Assembly (NCBI RefSeq): GCF_021568775.1
Contig: NZ_JAKGSG010000025.1
Span: forward strand, 310,640-374,639
Direction of reading: 5' to 3'
From: Antribacter soli
GTDB taxonomy: Bacteria; Actinomycetota; Actinomycetes; Actinomycetales; Cellulomonadaceae
DNA length: 64,000 nucleotides
Within the stretch, counting starts at the first letter, position 1; every line of letters begins with the position of its first letter. The notes below the pieces were generated by a model. The model did no database searches. It saw nothing but the letters and a program-made list of their open reading frames with translations, and was not told where the DNA came from. A program made the position numbers and the translations under genes. Below, in pieces: positions 1-8,428 of the stretch.

Positions 1-232
1 GGATCCCCCACGCCCGCCGGCGACGGCCCGTCGACCGCGCCGCGCGCCACCCGCAGCTCGCCGCCGTGATGACGCCCGCGGCAGCGATAGCCGACATGGA
101 GATCAGCTCACGCGTCGCCTGGTCGACCGGACCAGAAAGAGCGACGACGAACAGGAGGACCGCGATGCCGGCCACCCAGCACCAACGCACGAACCTGTCC
201 CGTGACCGCGCAGCAGCGCGTCGCGCCCCCAT
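1..232 (-). CDS. N-terminal part of a membrane protein, cut by the window edge
   Basis: An open reading frame starts with ATG at 232 on the minus strand and runs off the left end without a stop (77 codons visible). The N-terminus is Arg-rich, followed by two hydrophobic stretches (from WVAGIAVLLF, then MSAIAAAGVI) separated by a short polar loop. This looks like the first two helices of a multi-pass protein, perhaps a membrane-bound sensor since it sits beside a signalling island. No catalytic domain is visible, so no function can be assigned. Confidence 0.5.
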   Translation of the reverse strand, partial: MGARRAAARSRDRFVRWCWVAGIAVLLFVVALSGPVDQATRELISMSAIAAAGVITAASCGWRAARSTGRRRRAWGI

Positions 233-351
233 ATGCCCGAGCGTAGGAGACTATCGCCGTCCCCGCAGTTCAGGCCCCGATCGAGGGCCTCGGTGGCCGG
301 CCTCGACCACGCCGGATCACCGCGTTGACGACCACGACGCACGCCCGGGGG

Positions 352-729
352 TCACCGGCGCCATCCGAGGATGTGGGCGACCTGGTCCGGCAGGACGAGC
401 GGGTCGAACGGCTTGGCGAGCACGCCGGCGACGGCGAGGTCGTCATATCGGCGCCGCTCCGCGGGCTGCACCTTTGCGGTCAGCAGGATCACGGGGATGC
501 TGCGTGCGCGGGGGTCCTCCTGGAGCTGGGCGAACGTGGTGGGACCGTCCATCGCGGGCATCATGACGTCCAGCAGGATCGCGTCCGGAGGATCCGACCT
601 GCACAAGGCGACCGCCTCGGCTCCGCCTGAGGCGACCTCCACCTTCCATCCCGCGAGGACCTCCAGGCCGGTCCGCACGACCTCCCGGACGGCATCGTCG
701 TCGTCCACCACCAGTATCCGGCGGCTCAT
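352..729 (-). CDS. single-domain response regulator (REC), copy 1
   Basis: A 125-residue receiver domain with no output domain. The acidic pocket DDDD lies at residues 9-12, the phospho-acceptor Asp is D54 in LLDVMMP, the switch Thr is T84 in LLTAK, and the conserved Lys is in AKPFDP. It works by phosphorylation-dependent protein contacts, presumably with the PP2C phosphatase encoded just upstream on the same strand. Its ATG overlaps the stop of a 14-codon mini-ORF (726-770), which suggests translational coupling. It is clearly paralogous, at roughly 70% identity by eye, to the regulator at 3641-4018. Confidence 0.93.
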   Translation of the reverse strand: MSRRILVVDDDDAVREVVRTGLEVLAGWKVEVASGGAEAVALCRSDPPDAILLDVMMPAMDGPTTFAQLQEDPRARSIPVILLTAKVQPAERRRYDDLAVAGVLAKPFDPLVLPDQVAHILGWRR

Positions 730-770
730 CGGGCCGCACCCGTGACCAGCGTCTCGAGCAGTTTCAGCAT
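726..770 (-). CDS. 14-codon mini-ORF upstream of response regulator copy 1
   Basis: An ATG at 770 preceded by GAGGAGG opens a 14-codon frame encoding MLKLLETLVTGAAR. Its TGA overlaps the ATG of the response regulator (ATGA). The PP2C stop lies a few bases upstream. The same arrangement and a similar peptide (MLSLLETVVKEATR) precede the second regulator at 3600-3644, and conservation in both copies argues that it is translated. It could be a coupling leader or a very small amphipathic peptide; its function is unknown. Confidence 0.5.
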   Translation of the reverse strand: MLKLLETLVTGAAR

Positions 771-778
771 CTGCCGTT

Positions 779-2857
779 CTACCTCCTCGCGGTTGGTTCG
801 CGGCGGAGGGCGACGACGGTCAGGTCGTCCTCCTGGGTGCCCTGGGCGGCGACGGCCTTCAGCACCCTCTCGACCACTTCGGTGGCGCTCGTGGCGGACC
901 GGACGACCGGCTCGAGCGGGCGCAGGTCGGCGATCGAGCCGCCGGCGGCGTCCAGGACGCCGTCGGACAGGATGAGGAGTACGTCGCCGGGCGCCAGGAC
1001 GGCATGCCGGGCAGTGCGGGGCACGTCGACGGCGATGCCGAGCGGAAGGCCTGTGGCGACGAGCCGGTCGGTGGTGCCGTCGGCCCGGATCAGGAAGCTC
1101 AGGCCATGGCCGGCGTCGGCGTGCGTCAGGCGCCCTGACGAGGCGTGCAGCCGGGTGCGGACGATGGTCACGAACGCCCCAGAGTTCGCAAGGTCCTCGG
1201 ACAGGGCGCGCTCGGCGGCGATCACCGTGGCCACGACGTCGTCATCCTCCTGCTGGGATCGCAGCACCGAGCGCGTCGTGGCGGCCAGGATCGCTGCGCC
1301 GGTTCCTTTGCCCATGACGTCGGCGAGCGTTACCACCACCCCGCCGGCGACCTCCTGCCAGTCGTAGAAGTCGCCACCGACCGAGCCCGCGGGCACGACC
1401 TGGGCGGCGAGGTCATACCCCGGTAGGTTGGGCGGGCGGGTCGGTAGCAGGCTGGCCTGGACGAGGGCCGCGCGACGCAGCTCCTGTCGCTCGGCGGTCA
1501 CGTCCCGCATCACGGTGACGGCCCCGCCACCGTACGCGTCAGGGATGCGCGTGGTCGTAAACGCGACGACCCGCGGCTCGGTCGTTCCTGGCGGCTGCAC
1601 GAGCAGGTCCAGCGCGCCTCCGCCGTCGCCGCGCGGCGCACCACCGTAGAGGATCCGGTCGTCGGTGACGGGCGATCCGTCGAGGGTCCGCAGATCGGCA
1701 AGGTCGGCGAGCTGTGCTCCGGCGTCAAGTCCGTGGCCTTGGGCGGTGTTGGTCGTGCCCGTCAGCAGCCGTCGCGCCGAAGGATTGCGGATCAGGACCT
1801 GCCCGTCGATGTCCACGGCCTGCACACCCTCTGACATCGTCTCGAGGATCGCGGTGAGCAACCCGGCCTGCGCCGTCGTGCCGTCGGATGCCACGGTCAG
1901 CGCGGCGACGAGGCGGGAGCGCTCCTCCCCGGCGAGTGACAGACCGAGCCCGAGGATGCACACGAGGCCGACGTAGACGTGTGCGACGGCGACGGACTGG
2001 GTCAGCGTCGGGGACTGGACGAAGGGTCCGGCACCGAGGGTCGTCTGCGCCACGACCACGATGCTCACCAGGAGCACGTGCACGACGACCAGCCGTGAGG
2101 GCAGCCGGGTCCCGGCCCAGACCGTGAGTGTCAGCAGCAGGAAGGCGACCGCGCGCTCGTCGACCCAGGCGAACCACGCGACATAGAGGATCGGCGTGGA
2201 CAGCAGGCACGCGACGCGCTCCGCGGTCGACGACGGCCTCTGGCCGGGCCCGCCGTCAGGTCTCCACCGCCGGCGTCGGACGGCCTCGCCGACCACCAAC
2301 CCTGCCGACCCGAGCACGAGGACGCTCACGGTGTTGCGGACGCACCAGAGGATCGCGTCTTCCCCAGGCATGCCGGCGCCGTTCAACGTGCCGGCGAGGG
2401 CGATCACCGGCGCGGACGCGAGTGCGCCGCACAGCGCCGCCGCGACGAACCAGACGAACTCGTTCAGACGCAACGCCTGGCCGCCCCGCGCAAGCCACAC
2501 ACGACGGATCCGGCGGGCAACGACCACAGCACACACCACCGCCTGCAACGACGCGGCGATCCCGCTCATGGCGGCCTGTGCGAGCGGCATGGCGCTCCCG
2601 TAGGAAACCGCCACAGTCACAACGGCGATCAGGGCAGGGTCGACCCACCGCCACGGCCGGCCCGCTCGTGCGACCAGCCAGAGCACGGAGACTCCGGCGG
2701 CCGGCCAGACGACGCTCACGCCCGCCTCGTCAGGGACGCGCCCGAGATAGGCCGCCACCCCATAGGCGACGGCGAACCACAGGACCATGCGCAGGTCGCG
2801 TGAAGTCACGGCCGGCCCGCGCCCGACGACGGGCGCCGAGTCCCCTCGTGCACTCAC
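779..2857 (-). CDS. membrane-bound PP2C/RsbU-type serine phosphatase with MASE1 and PAS domains
   Basis: A 692-residue protein starting with GTG behind a GGAGG-like site. The first ~300 residues form many hydrophobic helices with MASE1 character (SVVWPAAGVSVLWL and LNEFVWFVAAAL). A PAS-like segment follows (LLTAILETMSEGVQAVD). The last ~240 residues are a SpoIIE/RsbU PP2C domain with GGDFYDW, LADVMGKGTGAA, HADAGH and ILSDGVLDA, which contain the metal-binding Asp residues. It should dephosphorylate a STAS anti-sigma antagonist in response to a membrane or PAS signal. The divergent STAS gene (3071-3403) is an obvious partner and the downstream receiver is a probable modulator. Confidence 0.93.
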   Translation of the reverse strand: MSARGDSAPVVGRGPAVTSRDLRMVLWFAVAYGVAAYLGRVPDEAGVSVVWPAAGVSVLWLVARAGRPWRWVDPALIAVVTVAVSYGSAMPLAQAAMSGIAASLQAVVCAVVVARRIRRVWLARGGQALRLNEFVWFVAAALCGALASAPVIALAGTLNGAGMPGEDAILWCVRNTVSVLVLGSAGLVVGEAVRRRRWRPDGGPGQRPSSTAERVACLLSTPILYVAWFAWVDERAVAFLLLTLTVWAGTRLPSRLVVVHVLLVSIVVVAQTTLGAGPFVQSPTLTQSVAVAHVYVGLVCILGLGLSLAGEERSRLVAALTVASDGTTAQAGLLTAILETMSEGVQAVDIDGQVLIRNPSARRLLTGTTNTAQGHGLDAGAQLADLADLRTLDGSPVTDDRILYGGAPRGDGGGALDLLVQPPGTTEPRVVAFTTTRIPDAYGGGAVTVMRDVTAERQELRRAALVQASLLPTRPPNLPGYDLAAQVVPAGSVGGDFYDWQEVAGGVVVTLADVMGKGTGAAILAATTRSVLRSQQEDDDVVATVIAAERALSEDLANSGAFVTIVRTRLHASSGRLTHADAGHGLSFLIRADGTTDRLVATGLPLGIAVDVPRTARHAVLAPGDVLLILSDGVLDAAGGSIADLRPLEPVVRSATSATEVVERVLKAVAAQGTQEDDLTVVALRREPTARR

Positions 2858-3070
2858 TCCTGCACCCTCCGCCCCCTGGAGACGTTCCTTGCAGGCCCGT
2901 CTCAGCAGGCTACGGCGTTCCCGGGGGACGCGCGACGTGGCGGTGCAGGCGGATGGTTTGGCGGCTACGTTCGGTCCATGGGGGCACTGCCGACCTGCTC
3001 GTGCTGAGCGTCATCGTCCAAGCGCTTCACTACCGGGGCCACCCGGCCGGCCGGGAAGGAGCGACCTGAC

Positions 3071-3403
3071 GTGGAGTACGAGACCCGAGTAGTAAACGGT
3101 GTGGCCGCCGTGATCGTGCCGCGGGGGCGGCTGACGATGGCGTCGGCCCCCGAGCTCAAGGCGCTCATCGAGCGGGCCGTTGGTGCCGGGCGGACGCTGG
3201 TGGTCGTAGACCTGGGCGCGACGGCCTTCATGGACTCGTCGGGGTTGGGAGCGCTCATCAGCGGCCTGCGCAGCACCCGTACCGCAGGCGGCGACCTGCG
3301 GATCGCGCGGCCCACCGAGCAGGTGTCCATGGTGCTGGAGCTGACAACCGTGGACCTTGTGCTGGGGCCATTCGGCAGCGTCGAGGAGGCGCTCATTGGC
3401 TGA
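3071..3403 (+). CDS. STAS-domain anti-sigma factor antagonist
   Basis: A 110-residue protein starting with GTG, preceded by AAGGAG. It has the STAS fold pattern, with the phosphorylatable Ser in FMDSSGLGAL (about S56) and the first strand VAAVIVPRGRL. In partner switching, the unphosphorylated form binds an RsbW-type kinase and frees a sigma factor; the PP2C phosphatase encoded divergently (779-2857) is the likely activator. No RsbW kinase gene is visible nearby. The 196 bp between this gene and the mini-ORF at 3600 holds no recognisable gene. Confidence 0.93.
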   Translation: MEYETRVVNGVAAVIVPRGRLTMASAPELKALIERAVGAGRTLVVVDLGATAFMDSSGLGALISGLRSTRTAGGDLRIARPTEQVSMVLELTTVDLVLGPFGSVEEALIG

Positions 3404-3599
3404 CGCCGTTCGATCTCCGCTTGACATCGGGCGGGAGCGCGCCCGGCCGTGGCACGATGAATGGCCAGCCGCGCTCGTGCCCGTCTCGCTGAATCCGGTG
3501 GGCAGTGGGATCCCGTTCGTCGTCGAAATCGGCCGCGGCTGTTGCCCGCGGAGTTCTCACGCCAAGGCACGAACCAACCGCGAGGAGGTAGAACGGCTG

Positions 3600-3644
3600 A
3601 TGCTGAGTCTGCTCGAGACGGTGGTCAAGGAGGCGACCCGATGA
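3600..3644 (+). CDS. 14-codon mini-ORF upstream of response regulator copy 2
   Basis: An ATG at 3600 lies 9 bases after a GAGGAGG site. It encodes MLSLLETVVKEATR and stops in the ATGA overlap with the response regulator at 3641. Nine of 14 residues match the equivalent peptide before copy 1 (726-770). Some 30 bp of upstream sequence, including the ribosome-binding site, is also conserved between copies, although here no PP2C gene precedes it. Confidence 0.5.
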   Translation: MLSLLETVVKEATR

Positions 3645-4018
3645 GCCGCCGGATCCTGGTGGTCGACGACGACGACACCATCCGCGAAGTCGTGCGGACC
3701 GGCCTGGAGGTCGTGGCCGGATGGGAAGTCCAGGTCGCGTCCAACGGGGCCGAAGCGATCGACCTGTGCCGCGCCGATCCGCCCGACGCGGTCATCCTCG
3801 ACGTCATGATGCCCACGATGGACGGGCCCACCACCGTCGCCCGGCTCCTCGGAGACCCGCGCACCCGCTACGTCCCCGTGGTGCTGCTTACCGCGAAAGC
3901 ACAGGCTGCCGACCTGCGCCATTGGAGTGACCTCGGGGTTGCCGGCGTGATCGCCAAGCCGTTCGACCCGCTCAGACTTCCTCACCAGGTCGCCGATCTC
4001 CTGGGATGGAGCCGTTGA
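3641..4018 (+). CDS. single-domain response regulator (REC), copy 2
   Basis: A 125-residue receiver domain. The acidic residues VVDDDD are near the N-terminus, D54 sits in ILDVMMP, T84 in LLTAK, and the Lys in AKPFDP. The ATG at 3641 is chosen because it aligns with copy 1 and overlaps the mini-ORF stop. With copy 1 it forms an inverted duplication of about 0.4 kb flanking the PP2C and STAS genes. Its partner is unknown; a shared histidine kinase or the PP2C phosphatase is plausible. Confidence 0.93.
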   Translation: MSRRILVVDDDDTIREVVRTGLEVVAGWEVQVASNGAEAIDLCRADPPDAVILDVMMPTMDGPTTVARLLGDPRTRYVPVVLLTAKAQAADLRHWSDLGVAGVIAKPFDPLRLPHQVADLLGWSR

Positions 4019-4105
4019 TGAGCCGGTGGCGATGCGATTGCCGGCGGGCGACTTCGTCTTGAGCCTGTGCGCGGCCTGCAGGCGCGAGTCGCCGGCCGCC
4101 CGGGC

Positions 4106-4561
4106 TCACACGGCCCGGCGAAGGTGCGCTCGGACGCTTGTGAGCAAGAGGTCGCACCGGGCGACGGTCGACAGACTGTCGCCAAGCTTGCTCCGATCCA
4201 GGATCTCCTGAGTCGTCACGACGGATCCGGGCGGGAACTGCTGCCACGTGAGGTCGATCGCGATCTCACCCTGCTCGATCGGCAGTTCGTTCCAGAAGTG
4301 AACCTCATGTCGTGTGCCGGTCCAGACCGTTCCTCGGACGATCTCACTCGCTGGAAGGAAGTGCTGTACGACGCGTGCCGTGGGATAGCACTGACCGAGG
4401 GCGGGGTTGCCTTCCTCCCACACACCGCCGTACGACGTCTGTGCGCTCCACGAAGCCTCGAGTGCTTCGCGTAGTGCGATCAGGTTGATGCGGTGTGTCA
4501 GCGGCACGTCCTCATCCTCTCTGAATGCCTGGACGTTCTGGTGGGACTGGAGGGAGCCCAC
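4106..4561 (-). CDS. YunG-like protein of unknown function
   Basis: A 151-residue soluble protein. The pattern ALEASWSAQTSYGG, NPALGQCYPTARVVQ, a central HFWNELP and IDLTWQQF resembles the YunG family (small proteins with conserved Cys and His and no established activity). An internal start at VPLTHRINL is possible, since the first ~18 residues lack family similarity. It is divergent from arfB, with only 39 bp between the starts. Confidence 0.6.
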   Translation of the reverse strand: MGSLQSHQNVQAFREDEDVPLTHRINLIALREALEASWSAQTSYGGVWEEGNPALGQCYPTARVVQHFLPASEIVRGTVWTGTRHEVHFWNELPIEQGEIAIDLTWQQFPPGSVVTTQEILDRSKLGDSLSTVARCDLLLTSVRAHLRRAV

Positions 4562-4600
4562 AGTGGTGACGCGCGGTGCCGGCGGCGGGACGATGGGCGC

Positions 4601-5047
4601 ATGCCCTCACCTGTCCGCCCCGGTCTTGCGGTCACCCCCGCGCTGACCATCCCCCAGGCCGAGCTCAAGGAGCGGTTCTCCCGCTCCTCCGGCCCGGGAG
4701 GCCAGGGCGTGAACACGACAGACTCGCGCGTCGAGCTGTCCTGGGACGTCGGCCGGTCGACGGTCCTGAGCGACGTGCAACGTCACCGCGTCATGGAGCG
4801 GCTCGTGGACCGCCTCGTCGACGGCGCCCTCACCGTCGTCGCCTCGGAACACCGGGAGCAGCGGCGCAACCGCGACGCCGCCGCTCGGCGCCTGGCAGTC
4901 CTCGTGGCCGACGCCCTGGCCCCTCCCCCTCGGAGCCGTCGCGCCACCCGCGCCACTCGCGGTTCGCACGAGCGGCGCTTGAACGCCAAGAAGCAACGGT
5001 CCGCGACCAAGCGGCTGCGCTCGTCGAGGCAGCGGCGCGAGGACTGA
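4601..5047 (+). CDS. arfB: alternative ribosome-rescue factor, peptidyl-tRNA hydrolase ArfB
   Basis: A 148-residue protein with the release-factor motif SSGPGGQGVN; the catalytic GGQ is at about residues 33-35. A long, very basic C-terminal tail (KKQRSATKRLRSSRQRR) would enter the empty mRNA channel of stalled ribosomes. Its length and architecture match ArfB/YaeJ, which hydrolyses peptidyl-tRNA on non-stop complexes. The ATG at 4601 gives the normal length; in-frame sequence upstream overlaps the divergent gene and is not family-like. Confidence 0.92.
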   Translation: MPSPVRPGLAVTPALTIPQAELKERFSRSSGPGGQGVNTTDSRVELSWDVGRSTVLSDVQRHRVMERLVDRLVDGALTVVASEHREQRRNRDAAARRLAVLVADALAPPPRSRRATRATRGSHERRLNAKKQRSATKRLRSSRQRRED

Positions 5048-5084
5048 CCGAGCCCGCTCCCTCGTGCCAAGCGCAAGCTCGCCG

Positions 5085-5104
5085 TTGACAAGATTTCTTG
5101 TCAA
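5085..5104. promoter_or_regulatory. palindromic operator and promoter element of the ArsR/SRPBCC operon
   Basis: The perfect inverted repeat TTGACAAG-ATTT-CTTGTCAA ends 15 bp before the ATG of the ArsR-type gene. Its left arm contains a consensus -35 box (TTGACA). A repressor bound here would block the promoter, so autoregulation by the ArsR-like product is likely. Confidence 0.65.
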
Positions 5105-5119
5105 TGGCACGGTGGAGTC

Positions 5120-5694
<575 letters not shown>

Positions 5695-5698
<4 letters not shown>

Positions 5699-6486
5699 GC
5701 ACGACACCGAACGTCCCGTACCGCCTGGAGTTCAGCGTCGAGGTCCCCGGTACCCCGGAGCAGGTCTGGCAGGCCATCGCCACCGCCAAGGGCATGAGTG
5801 CCTGGTTCGCGCCGACCGAGATGGAGGAGCGCGAGGGCGGCTCCCTGCACTTCACCATGGGCCCCGAGATGGGCTCGGACGGCCACGTCACCGGCTGGGA
5901 CCCGCCGCGCCGCCTCGTCTACGAGGAGGACTGGGCCGCCCTCATGGGCAAGGACCCGGATGCGCTCAGCCCGCTGACGTCGGAGTTCCTCGTCGAGGCG
6001 CAGTCCGGTGGCACCTGCGTCGTGCACGTGACCACCAGCGGCTTCGGGACCGGCGCCGCCTGGGAGTCGGAGTTCTGGGACGACCTGGGCCCCGGCTGGA
6101 TGCCGTTCTTCGACAACCTGCGCCTCTACCTGGCGCACTTCCCGGGCCAGGAGGCCACGCAGCTGGAGGTCAGCGCCTCCCACCCCGGCGACGCGGAGAC
6201 GCTCTGGTCGGCCCTGCACGACGCACTCGGGCTGGGCGACGAGGGCACGGCGGCCGAGGTGCGCGGCGCCACCGGCACGGTCGAGCGGGTCGGCGAACGG
6301 CAGACGCTGGTCCGGCTCACCGCTCCGGTGCCGGGGATGCTCAACGTCTTCGCGTGGGACGAGGGCGACGGCAAGGCGACGGCGGGCGTACGGGCGTACC
6401 TGTTCTCCGCCGACGCCGCGGACTACGTGCAGCGCGAGGCGCCGGCCTGGCAGGCCTGGCTGCAGGAACTCTCCATCCCGGCCTGA
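5695..6486 (+). CDS. SRPBCC (AHSA1-like) domain protein
   Basis: A 263-residue soluble protein. The N-terminal ~150 residues have the AHSA1/START-like pattern (FSVEVPGTPEQVWQAIATAKGMSAWF, then FTMGPEMGSDGHVTGWDPPRRLVYEE). The C-terminal ~100 residues (SHPGDAETLWSALHDALG) look like a second, more diverged copy. Such proteins bind hydrophobic ligands or act as co-chaperones. It is translationally coupled to the ArsR-type gene. Confidence 0.85.
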
Positions 6487-6499
6487 TCTGCAGCGCTGC

Positions 6500-8131
6500 C
6501 TACCCGTCGCGGCCCCCCTGCGCACGCAGGAGGACTCCGCGAGCGGTGCCCTCCTGGGGATCGGCAGCCGGTCGGACGTGCCCTTCGGCGAAGGCACGCG
6601 ACAGGGTGCCGCGCAGGAGCTCCGCACGGGTCAGGTCGCCGTCGTCGTTCGGGCGTGCGTCCAGAGCCTGCACGGGTCGCACCGCAAGGACCGCGACCTC
6701 CGCCGGGTCGGCGGGACTGTGCACCTCGACATATCCGCCGTCGGCGAGGCGCACGATCCGGCCGGTCTCGTGACCGTGCAGGGCGACCTCTCGGTCGCGG
6801 CGCTGCAGGCCGATGCAGATCCGTCGGGTGATCTCGAAGGCGAGCGGCGGGCCGACGACCAGGGCGACCTGCAGGAACCCGATGACCGACCCGAAGGTGA
6901 CCCGGAACGCGGTGTCGATGACGTCGGCGCCCGCCGCGCCCCACAGCACCCCGTAGAAGACGATGCCGGCGACACCGATCCCGGTGCGGACGGGGACGTT
7001 CCGCGGGCGGTCCAGGAGCCGGGACGGACCGGCATCCTGGGTGACCCATGACTCGAGGAACGGGTAGGCGATGACGGCGAGGAAGTAGCCGCCGACCACG
7101 GCGAGCGGGACCAGGATGGCGAACGTCCACGTGTAGCCGAACCATTCGGCCTCCCAGCCAGGAGGAACGAGCCGCAGGGCCCCGTCGAGGAAGCCCATGT
7201 ACCAGTCCGGCTGGCTCCCCGCAGAGACCTCGCCCACGGAGGCCGGTCCGTAGGACCAGACGGGGCTGATGGTCGACGTCGCTCCGAGCAGCACGAGCAG
7301 CCCGGCGGTGATCATGACCAGTCCGGCGGCGCGGACAGCGACGTCGGGCCACAGCCGCAGGCCGAGGGTGGGCCGCACGGGACGGGGTAGCTCGGCCGGC
7401 GGGAAGGCCACGGCCAGGGCGGCACGCACCGCGAGGAGCAGTGCGAGGAGCGTGGGGACGATCTGAACGTGCACCGGGTAGAGGTGCTCGATGATCTCGC
7501 CGGGGAAAGGTCCCCCGAAGAGCCAGCTCGCGAGGGGTCCACCGATGACGGGGATGGCCCAGGTCACACCCTCGACGATCCGCAGCCCGGTCCCCGAGAG
7601 CATGTCGTCGGGCAGCGCGTACCCGCTCCAGCCACCAACGAGGACGACGACGAACAGTGCGACGAGGACGACCCAGCTGAGCCGGCGTGGCCCTCGGAAG
7701 GCGCCGGTGAAGAACATGACGAGAATCTGCATGACGATCGCGGCCGGCATCACCAGGGCCGCCCAGTGGTGCGTCTGGCGCAGCAGCAAGCCGCCCGGCT
7801 GCTCGAACGAGATCTCCATCATCGACCGGAACGCGGCCGTGACCTGAGTTCCTTCGAGCGGCGCGTACGGCCCCCGGTAGGTGACGGGGTCGCTGGAGGG
7901 TGTGTAGGAGAACGAGAGCAGCACCCCGGTCACGGCCAGGACGAGCAGGCACGCGAAGGCGATGACGCCGAACAGGCTGGTCCAGTGCAGGTGGACGCGG
8001 CGTCGACCCAGGCCGAGGAAGGCCGCCGCGCAGGTGCGCCAGACCACGCTCCGGCCAAGGGCCCGGGCGATCCGACGTCGTCCGACGTCGTCCGCTCCAT
8101 GACCGCCTCCCACGATGAGGGTCCTGCTCAT
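6500..8131 (-). CDS. orphan QcrB-like cytochrome b that lacks one haem-ligand pair
   Basis: A 543-residue multi-pass protein colinear with actinobacterial QcrB. It has the RQTHHWAAL helix, FFTGAFR, GYALPDDMLSG, the Qo motif as PDWY in SAGSQPDWYMGF, and the C-terminal IGLQRRDRE region. In helix B the second haem His is Gln (AAIVMQILVMFFTG), and in helix D the His about 15 residues after VHV is Arg (LLLAVRAAL). The first His of each helix is kept. One b haem is therefore probably missing. No qcrA, qcrC or oxidase genes are nearby. The ATG at 8131 follows GGAG and is preferred over a GTG at 8167. Confidence 0.88.
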   Translation of the reverse strand: MSRTLIVGGGHGADDVGRRRIARALGRSVVWRTCAAAFLGLGRRRVHLHWTSLFGVIAFACLLVLAVTGVLLSFSYTPSSDPVTYRGPYAPLEGTQVTAAFRSMMEISFEQPGGLLLRQTHHWAALVMPAAIVMQILVMFFTGAFRGPRRLSWVVLVALFVVVLVGGWSGYALPDDMLSGTGLRIVEGVTWAIPVIGGPLASWLFGGPFPGEIIEHLYPVHVQIVPTLLALLLAVRAALAVAFPPAELPRPVRPTLGLRLWPDVAVRAAGLVMITAGLLVLLGATSTISPVWSYGPASVGEVSAGSQPDWYMGFLDGALRLVPPGWEAEWFGYTWTFAILVPLAVVGGYFLAVIAYPFLESWVTQDAGPSRLLDRPRNVPVRTGIGVAGIVFYGVLWGAAGADVIDTAFRVTFGSVIGFLQVALVVGPPLAFEITRRICIGLQRRDREVALHGHETGRIVRLADGGYVEVHSPADPAEVAVLAVRPVQALDARPNDDGDLTRAELLRGTLSRAFAEGHVRPAADPQEGTARGVLLRAQGGRDG

Positions 8132-8390
8132 GGTGTCTCCGTCCGTCTCGCGAACTGGTGTCACCACTAAGACCCCGGCAGTCGGTCAGGCGTGACACCC
8201 GACGCCCGCGTCGTCGATCACACATCCGTCCCGAGCGGCAGCTCACGTCGCCCGACGCTGTGGTTAGGTCCGTCAGGGCGGGAATCGTGAGGCGAGCCAG
8301 ATCGTCAGCGTGACGGCACGGCGGGCCTACGGCGTCGTGGTCGCCGGGGGTGTCATCCGCCCTGGGCCACCGACAAGCCGGCGCGCTGAG

Positions 8391-8414
8391 GCGGCACGGC
8401 CGAAGCCGTGCCGC
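8391..8414 (-). terminator. GC-rich hairpin terminator
   Basis: A perfect 10-bp stem (GCGGCACGGC paired with GCCGTGCCGC) closes a 4-base loop, starting 14 bp past the stop of the secreted-protein gene at 8429. There is no U-tract, as is usual in actinobacteria. The rest of 8168-8428 contains no gene that I can see. Confidence 0.6.
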
Positions 8415-8428
8415 GATCCGTGGGGTCG

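Noticed and set aside
3404..3599. Possible truncated RsbW-type kinase after the STAS gene
   Set aside because: An open frame exists, but none of the ATP-binding motifs of anti-sigma kinases is visible.
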